From assembly GCA_937959375.1 (NCBI GenBank), contig CALGLS010000063.1:1-11297 (forward strand): 11,297 bases of DNA, written 5' to 3'. The notes beneath the pieces were generated by a model. That model searched no databases. It was not told the DNA's origin and saw only the letters and a list, made by a program, of their open reading frames with translations. Source of the stretch: an uncultured Saprospiraceae bacterium (GTDB lineage Bacteria; Bacteroidota; Bacteroidia; Chitinophagales; Saprospiraceae). Shown here piece after piece: positions 1 through 6,800 of this stretch (the stretch's first letter is position 1; the number at the start of each line of letters is the position of its first letter). Made by a program: the position numbers and the translations under genes.

Positions 1-3000
1 ATCATCAAGGTAATTGATGAAGTTGCTCCAACTTTGACTTGTCCTGCTGACATGGACGTTAGTACTTCAAGCTCTACTTGTGAAGCAAACGTATTGATCC
101 CTGGATCTTCTATCGTTGCTTCTGATGCTTGTTCTGCAAACATTGATGTAACTGCAACTTCTTCTGCAGGTACAATTGCACCAAGTGGTGCTAACTGGAT
201 TGTTACTGGTTTACCAATCGGTACTCATACTGTAACTATCTCAGCTGCTGATGATTGTGGTAATAGTTCTTCTTGTTCATTTGACATTACTGTAACTGAC
301 CAAACTAACCCAGTTGCAATTTGTGAAACTCAACACACTGTATCTTTAACAAGTGCTGACATAACTCAAGTTGCTGCTCTAGTATTTGATGATGGTTCTT
401 ACGACAACTGTGGTCCTGTGACTATGGATGTACGTCGTATGGATTCTTGTATTAACTTTGACTGGACTACTGATGGTGCAGGTAATGATGAACTACCAAA
501 TGGTCAAGTAAACAATGCTGACCGTGGAACAGGTAACCCTAACTCACAAACTACAGGATGGTACCCAGCTGTACCTTTCGCTTGTTGTGATGCTGGAAAC
601 GAAGTAATGGTTGCTTTCCGAGTAACTGATGAAGCTGGTAACCGTAACACTTGTATGGTAACAATTACTGTAGAAGATAAGTTAGATGGTACTATTGCTT
701 GTCCTGCTAATAAAGATTACGACTGTGATCAAGATATCTTAGCTATTTCTGATCTTCCTCTTGATGGTGTAAGTACTACTGATAACGGTGGTTACCCAAC
801 TTACTACTCTGACGGAACTTCTGGTTATACGTTTGTAGGTTACTACCTAGATGCTTATGACAACTGTGATGCTAACGTATTCATTTTAGATCGTGGTGGA
901 ATCAACTCTTGTGGTGAATCTTACTTCACTAACCCTAACTTCCCAGGTGATGCGCGTAGAACTTACGCTATCTACCCAGGTTCTGTAGCGGTTGCTGACG
1001 TATCTACTAGCTTTGGTACATTTGCTAACGCTTCTGATGATTTCTGTACTCAATTATTGGGTGTTCAGAATCCTAACGACTTTGATTTAAGTGATATCAA
1101 CTTCCCTAACGATGTAACAATCAACTGTCCTACTGATCCTGGTGCAACTGGTGCTCCAACAGTAAACGAAGATGCTTGTTCAAACGTAGGAATTACTCAA
1201 GAGCCAGACATCATCCTTCCATTAAATGGTGATACTGCATGTTACAAGATTCTACGTAAGTGGATAGTAATTGACTGGTGTGCATACGATGGTAACGGTG
1301 CTGGATACTGGGAAGATACTCAGATCATAAAGGTACAAGACAACGTTGCTCCTACAATCACATCTGCTTGTGATAACGTAACTGTTGATATTGATACGGA
1401 TAACGATGGTGACTTCAACAACGGTTGTACTGGTGATATTTCACTAAGTGCTACAGGTACTGACAACTGTGCAGGTGAAGATGCACTAGAATGGACTTGG
1501 GCATTAGATGCTGGTAATGACGGTTCTACGAACCAGTCAGGAAGCGGAAACTCTGTAAATCTAAATAACCTACCAGTAGGTGTTCACAGTTTCACTTGGA
1601 CATTATCTGATGGTTGTTCAAACTTTGACGACTGTACTTTCTTGATTACTGTTGAGGATAACACTCCTCCACTAGTATATGCTGATTACGGATTAGAGGT
1701 TAACTTATCAAATAGTTATGCTGAAATCTGGGCGAATGATTTTGACGAAGGATCTTCTGATGAGTGTAGCGGTATCTGCGATATGCGTATTGCTTCTCCA
1801 TCTCAAGGACCAGGTCAAACTGTACCTCCTACAACAACTTCAGTTTCTTTTGACTGTGATAATTTAGGAAACAACACTGTTGACTTCTGGGTTAAGGATT
1901 GTGCAAACAACTGGGCTTATGTTTCAACTTTTGTTATCATTCAAGATAACTCTGGTGACTGTGATCCTATACCTCCAGTAGGTGCGAGTATCTCAGGTGG
2001 TATTGCTACTGAAGATCTAGAAGCAGTTGAAGGTGTATCTGTTGATCTTTCTGGTTACATGACTGAGAATCAAATGACTGGTGTTGACGGTCTTTACTCT
2101 TTCAATGGTTTACCATTGAATCAGAACTACACTGTTACTCCTACTGAAGATTTACCAGTATTGAATGGTGTATCTACTTATGACCTTGTTTTAATTAGCA
2201 AGCACGTTCTAAACATCGAATTGTTGGATTCTCCATACAAGATGATTGCAGCGGATATCAACAAATCAGGAAGTATTACTACTTTCGATATGGTTGAACT
2301 ACGTAAGTTGATCCTTTTCATAGATACTGAATTTGCAAACAACACTTCTTGGAGATTTGTTGGAGCTGATTACGTATTCCCTGATGCAACTGATCCTTTT
2401 GCTTACACTTTCCCTGAGTTATTCTCAGTGAACGGATTGGCAGCTGACGAAATCGCTAATTTCGTAGGTGTTAAGATCGGTGATGTTAACGGATCTGCAA
2501 TTCCTCACAGCCTATTAGGTGGTGACGATCGTACTATGGTAGGTGACTTGGTATTCAATATCAATGACACTGAAATGGTTGCAGGTCAAGAATACACAGT
2601 AGACTTTACAGCTAAAGATTTCGCTGACGTAATGGGTTACCAATTCTCACTAGCATTTGATACAGATGCTGTAGAATTTGTAGACGTAAACGCTGGTGTA
2701 CTTTCAAACATGAACGCTTCAAACTTCGGTTTGTCTAAAGTGAATGAAGGTATCATCACTACTTCTTGGAACAATCAAGTTGCAACTAACTTGAATGACA
2801 ACGATGTAGTATTCAGTGTAACTTTCACAGCTAACACAAACACTCAACTAAGCAATGTTATGAACATTAGCTCTCGCTACACTGTAGCAGAAGCTTATAA
2901 CAATGACCTTGAATTGTTGGATGTAGCTATCGCTTACAACAGTGATGTTGATGTAGCAACTGCAAATGATTTTGCGCTGTTCCAGAATCAGCCAAACCCA

Positions 3001-3228
3001 TTCAAAGATGTTACAACGATCAGCTTCACTTTACCAAGTGCTAAGACTGCTAGCTTGAAGATCTACGATGTTTCAGGTCGCGTATTATTCACAACTCAAG
3101 GTACTTACGCTAAAGGCTACAATGAAGTAACTGTTAACCGCAGTGACTTGAACGGAGCTGGTGTACTTTACTACCAGTTGGATACTGACTCTGACTCAGC
3201 TACTAAGAAGATGATTATTCTAGAATAA
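1..3228 (+). CDS. Giant secreted HYR / dockerin / cohesin-like protein with T9SS type A sorting domain (5'-truncated by window)
   Basis: The frame is open from base 1 and stops at TAA 3226, so the true start lies upstream; the TTG at 34 is only an internal Leu codon. Alignment with the paralogue downstream places base 1 at about residue 663 of a protein of similar length. Visible modules in order: an HYR domain (about 31–310, LTCPADM to TVTDQTNP); a lineage-type cysteine-rich block with a YKILRKW…DWC repeat (about 1240–1350); a DTDNDGDF acidic, calcium-site-like motif near 1394–1417; a second HYR-like Ig fold ending ITVEDNTPP (about 1670); a DFDEGSSDE block; a CNA-B/SdrD-like fold (1981–2154); a dockerin-like pair (2158–2316) with a later GDVNGS remnant (about 2479); a cohesin-like domain (2539–2946); and the T9SS tail (2977–3225: NQPNPF, then KKMIILE). 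Expected role: surface or extracellular adhesin/matrix protein; ligand unknown. Codons are strongly biased to ACT, GGT, AAC and TTC, unlike the paralogue, which suggests high expression. No catalytic domain is seen. Confidence 0.93.
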   Translation: MIKVIDEVAPTLTCPADMDVSTSSSTCEANVLIPGSSIVASDACSANIDVTATSSAGTIAPSGANWIVTGLPIGTHTVTISAADDCGNSSSCSFDITVTDQTNPVAICETQHTVSLTSADITQVAALVFDDGSYDNCGPVTMDVRRMDSCINFDWTTDGAGNDELPNGQVNNADRGTGNPNSQTTGWYPAVPFACCDAGNEVMVAFRVTDEAGNRNTCMVTITVEDKLDGTIACPANKDYDCDQDILAISDLPLDGVSTTDNGGYPTYYSDGTSGYTFVGYYLDAYDNCDANVFILDRGGINSCGESYFTNPNFPGDARRTYAIYPGSVAVADVSTSFGTFANASDDFCTQLLGVQNPNDFDLSDINFPNDVTINCPTDPGATGAPTVNEDACSNVGITQEPDIILPLNGDTACYKILRKWIVIDWCAYDGNGAGYWEDTQIIKVQDNVAPTITSACDNVTVDIDTDNDGDFNNGCTGDISLSATGTDNCAGEDALEWTWALDAGNDGSTNQSGSGNSVNLNNLPVGVHSFTWTLSDGCSNFDDCTFLITVEDNTPPLVYADYGLEVNLSNSYAEIWANDFDEGSSDECSGICDMRIASPSQGPGQTVPPTTTSVSFDCDNLGNNTVDFWVKDCANNWAYVSTFVIIQDNSGDCDPIPPVGASISGGIATEDLEAVEGVSVDLSGYMTENQMTGVDGLYSFNGLPLNQNYTVTPTEDLPVLNGVSTYDLVLISKHVLNIELLDSPYKMIAADINKSGSITTFDMVELRKLILFIDTEFANNTSWRFVGADYVFPDATDPFAYTFPELFSVNGLAADEIANFVGVKIGDVNGSAIPHSLLGGDDRTMVGDLVFNINDTEMVAGQEYTVDFTAKDFADVMGYQFSLAFDTDAVEFVDVNAGVLSNMNASNFGLSKVNEGIITTSWNNQVATNLNDNDVVFSVTFTANTNTQLSNVMNISSRYTVAEAYNNDLELLDVAIAYNSDVDVATANDFALFQNQPNPFKDVTTISFTLPSAKTASLKIYDVSGRVLFTTQGTYAKGYNEVTVNRSDLNGAGVLYYQLDTDSDSATKKMIILE

Positions 3229-3265
3229 TCTGAAAAATAGACCTCAGTAACCGGTTTAAGAATGC

Positions 3266-3324
3266 TTTAAAATCGGTTTTTGGGATGGCCTCTCACCATT
3301 AATTTAGGTGGGGGGCTTTTTTTT
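3266..3324 (+). terminator. Rho-independent terminator of the first exoprotein gene
   Basis: A 10-bp stem pairs 3288–3297 with 3307–3316 (GCCTCTCACC against GGTGGGGGGC, two G·U pairs) around a 9-nt loop, followed by eight T at 3317–3324. It lies about 60 nt past the TAA. The 28 bases 3266–3293, covering the approach to the hairpin and half of its left arm, are identical to 9076–9103 after the paralogue, so the terminator was duplicated with the gene or is held constant. Confidence 0.9.
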
Positions 3325-3804
3325 GTTTTTACAAAAATGTTTTCTTTGTGTCTGTTGAAGCCCAATAAAATAGACGAACTTATTCCTCTTCAATGATCAG
3401 TTCCTTGATCGATTTTTATGTCTAAAAAAAAGAATATTTTTTCTTAAAAAATAAAAGACAGAAATCAAAACTTTTTCATTCTAGACAAGTATAGAATAGA
3501 TGCTTTTTGATCAACTTGTTCAAAAAGCAATCCATGAACATTTATCACTAAAAAAAACAAATCCTTCAATAATGAAGGGGGCATTCTGAGTTCCCTTTCA
3601 TCGTCCCAATTACATCTAACATATCCCTTTAGCCGACTTTTTATTTGTACCAGTAGAATCGTTTAATCTTTTCTAACTGTTCTGATTTCCTGTACGCCAA
3701 ATTTGGTAAAAGGAAAGCGGTGAACTAATGTCGTGTCTTGCATATGCATTGGACGGTAAGCCTTATGTATGTAATCTCTAAACTAAAATCACACAAATTT
3801 TCTA
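3325..3804 (+). other. Gene-free spacer and probable leader of the second exoprotein gene
   Basis: I find no coding frame here. The stretch is very AT-rich and holds several small symmetric elements: GATCA/TGATC (3395–3410), ATTCTA/TAGAAT (3479–3498), a 10-bp hairpin (3501–3529), CCTTCA/TGAAGG (3563–3578), CCAAATTTGG (3697–3706) and TGCATATGCA (3739–3748). The 3563–3578 hairpin read on the minus strand is followed by a T-rich run and could be a weak minus-strand terminator. No perfect TAnnTTTG box is present; TTTATTTG (3640–3647) and CAAATTTG (3698–3705) each match 7 of 8 positions, so the promoter of the next gene is undecided. No Shine-Dalgarno is seen before ATG 3805, as is usual in Bacteroidota. 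Confidence 0.6.
3501..3529. repeat. 10-bp inverted repeat (hairpin) in the spacer
   Basis: TGCTTTTTGA (3501–3510) pairs perfectly with TCAAAAAGCA (3520–3529) around a 9-nt loop. It is the longest perfect hairpin in this spacer. The T-run is inside the stem and no T-tract follows, so it does not look like a standard terminator for either strand. It could be an RNA leader structure or an operator; the sequence does not decide. Confidence 0.5.
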
Positions 3805-6800
3805 ATGAAAAAACATTTAGCTTTTAAACCAAGGATTATTTTATTTGCAATTTTAATTCTGTTGGGACAGATATCAACTGCTCAACTTTGTTCTGATCCG
3901 CCGGATTCACTCGATTGTGGCGCAGGTACTCCACTCGCCTTATCTGTAGATGATTTTGAAGCGGGTATTGGAACATTTGTTCAGTCGACCACAGATGATA
4001 TTGATTGGATGATTAATAGCGGACCTACTTCTTCTATACTTACTGGTCCCTCAAATGATTTTTGTGGAGGAGGTAATTATCTATATGTTGAAACAAGTAG
4101 CTTTCCAATATTTGAAGGTGATGTAGCTTGTATTTCAACAACGCCTGATTTGACCAATCTAACTGCAGCAGATCCTGCCATTGTTTCATTTTGGTTTCAT
4201 GCTTATGGAGAATGTATAGGAGATTTTGAGGTAAGTATAAATGGTGCAGCGCCTATTCTTTTAGTGGGTGCACAAGTACAAACAGCCTCTACAGAACCTT
4301 GGGAAGAAATAGTATTAGACTTGGATGGTTTACAAGGTGGAGTAGTTACACTTGAATTTTGTTACACACTAGGTACCAATGGTGTTGATGGTTGTGGAGA
4401 CTTCTTCAATGGAGACTTTGCAATAGATCAATTTGCGGTATGGACTTGTATTCCTCCATGTATGATAACTTGCCCAGATGAGGTGAGTGTATCAAATGAT
4501 CCAGGACAATGTGAAGCGACTATAGATGGAGCCACAATTGGAGCGGCAACATTTGAAGGTGGGTGTATTGGACCTGATGCCATTAACGATTATACTGGCA
4601 CAGCGGATGCTGGTGGTATTTATCCATTAGGAACAACTACAATAACTTGGACGATTAATGGGATTGCTGGAGAAGTTGCAACTTGTACACAAGATATTAC
4701 GGTGTCAGATACAGAAGCACCAGTACTTAATTGCCCGGCTAATTCTACGATCGCTTTAGGTGGAGGAGAATGTGAAAAAACATATTACTTTTCGGCAGAT
4801 GCTATGGATAATTGTGCTGGACCTTTGGTTGCAACTCCTGACCCTACTGCTCCAGCTGGATACAATGCTTTCGTATCTGGTGACTTCTTGCCAATTGGTG
4901 AACACTGTTTTCAATACGAGGCAATAGACACGGTGGGAAATCAAGCGAGTTGTTCATGGTGCGTAACTGTGGTGGAATTCCCTGATCCAATTTCTCAACT
5001 TTCATGTAATAGTAATATAAATCATGCTGTGAACTTAGATTGCGAATTGATGATTGTGCCTGATATGATTTTGGAAGGTGGACCATATGGTTGTTACGAA
5101 AACTATATCGTGACTGTAGTAGGTGTGACACCTGCATCTGCTGTTACCAACAACGAAACAAATGCTGTAACTATTGATGCAAGTCAAATAGATGGTTTTA
5201 CTGATAATGGAATAGCAGGACCTTTTGAAATAAAAATTACAGATCCAGCTACAGGTATTTCTTGTTGGGGATCAGGTCATATGTTTGAAGACAAAGTGGC
5301 TCCAACTATTCAATGTGATACAGTAGAGCTAGCTTGTGTCGATGATACAACACCTGGTGTAATCGCGCAAGAACCAATCATAACTGAGAACTGTGGTGAA
5401 TATACTTTGACTTATGAAGACAATTCAACAACAGGAGCATGTGGTGATCAATTCGCCAATGTGATTGAGCGTACATGGACTGTTTCTGACAATATTGGAA
5501 ACTCCGCGCAATGTGTACAAGTCATAAATGTTAATTTTGCAAGCTTAGCAGATGTTGAGTTTCCTGCAAATTTGGATAACTTAGAATTGCCTGTTTTGTC
5601 TTGTGTAAATCCAAATACAGATCCGTCAAATACAGGTGAGCCAACTGGTGTTGCTTGCGCAAATATTGGATTCACCCACAGTGATAGCGATCCTATTACA
5701 CTCTGTGGTGGTGGAAGTAATTCATACAAAATTATTAGAACTTGGACCGTATTGGATTGGTGTACAGGTGAGATCATTACAGACCAACAAATCATAAAAG
5801 TATTAGATGAAGTTGCTCCAGTAATTAACTGTCCAACAAATATGACCGTTAGTACAGATGTTGAAACTTGTGAAGCTACTGTTTTGATTCAAGGATCATC
5901 AATAGAAGTTTCTGACGCTTGTTCTGCAACAGTTGGATTGATGGCTAATATTTCGTCAGGAAGCATTGTACAAAACGGTGCAAACTGGATGGCAAGTGGT
6001 TTGGAAATAGGAACACACACCGTAACTTTTACTGCAACGGATGAATGTGAAAATACGGCATCTTGTAGTTTCGATATTACAGTAAGTGATGGCGTTAATC
6101 CTGTAGCTATCTGCGAAACGTTTCACACCGTTTCTTTGACAGCAGATCAACCGACACTCGTTTATGCCAATGTATTTGATGCTAATTCAAATGATAACTG
6201 TAGCCCAATTACAATGGATGTACGTCGTATGGATTCTTGTATTGATTTTGATTGGACGACTGCAGGACCTGGAACAGATGATTCACCAAATGGAATAGTT
6301 AACGATGCAGATCGCGGTACTGGAAATCCTAATTCTCAAACATCGGGTTGGTATCCGGCAGTACCATTTGCCTGTTGTGACGCAGGAAGTGATGTGATGG
6401 TTGCTTTCCGAGTAACTGATGAAGCAGGAAATCGAAATACATGTATGGTAACTGTTACAGTGGAAGATAATTTGGATGGAACGATTGCTTGTCCAGTTAA
6501 TAAAGATTACGACTGTGATATGGATATTCTTGAAAGTTCGGATCTTCTATTGGATGGTGTGAGTGTTACTGACAATGGTGGCTTCCCAACGTATTACTTC
6601 AATGGTATAGATTGGGAATTGGTAGGTTATTACCTAAATGGCTATGACAATTGTTCCGCTAATGTATTCATTTTGGATAGAGGAGGAATCAATAGTTGTG
6701 GTGAATCTTATTTTACTAATCCTGATATACCAAGTGATATTAGAAGGACTTATGCTATCTACCCAGGTTCTGTAGCGGTTGCTGATGTATCTACTAGCTT

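Noticed and set aside
34..36. TTG as the start of the first gene
   Set aside because: The frame is open to base 1, and upstream codons (IIKVIDEVAPT) match the paralogue exactly where its protein is mid-domain. The gene is simply cut by the window edge.
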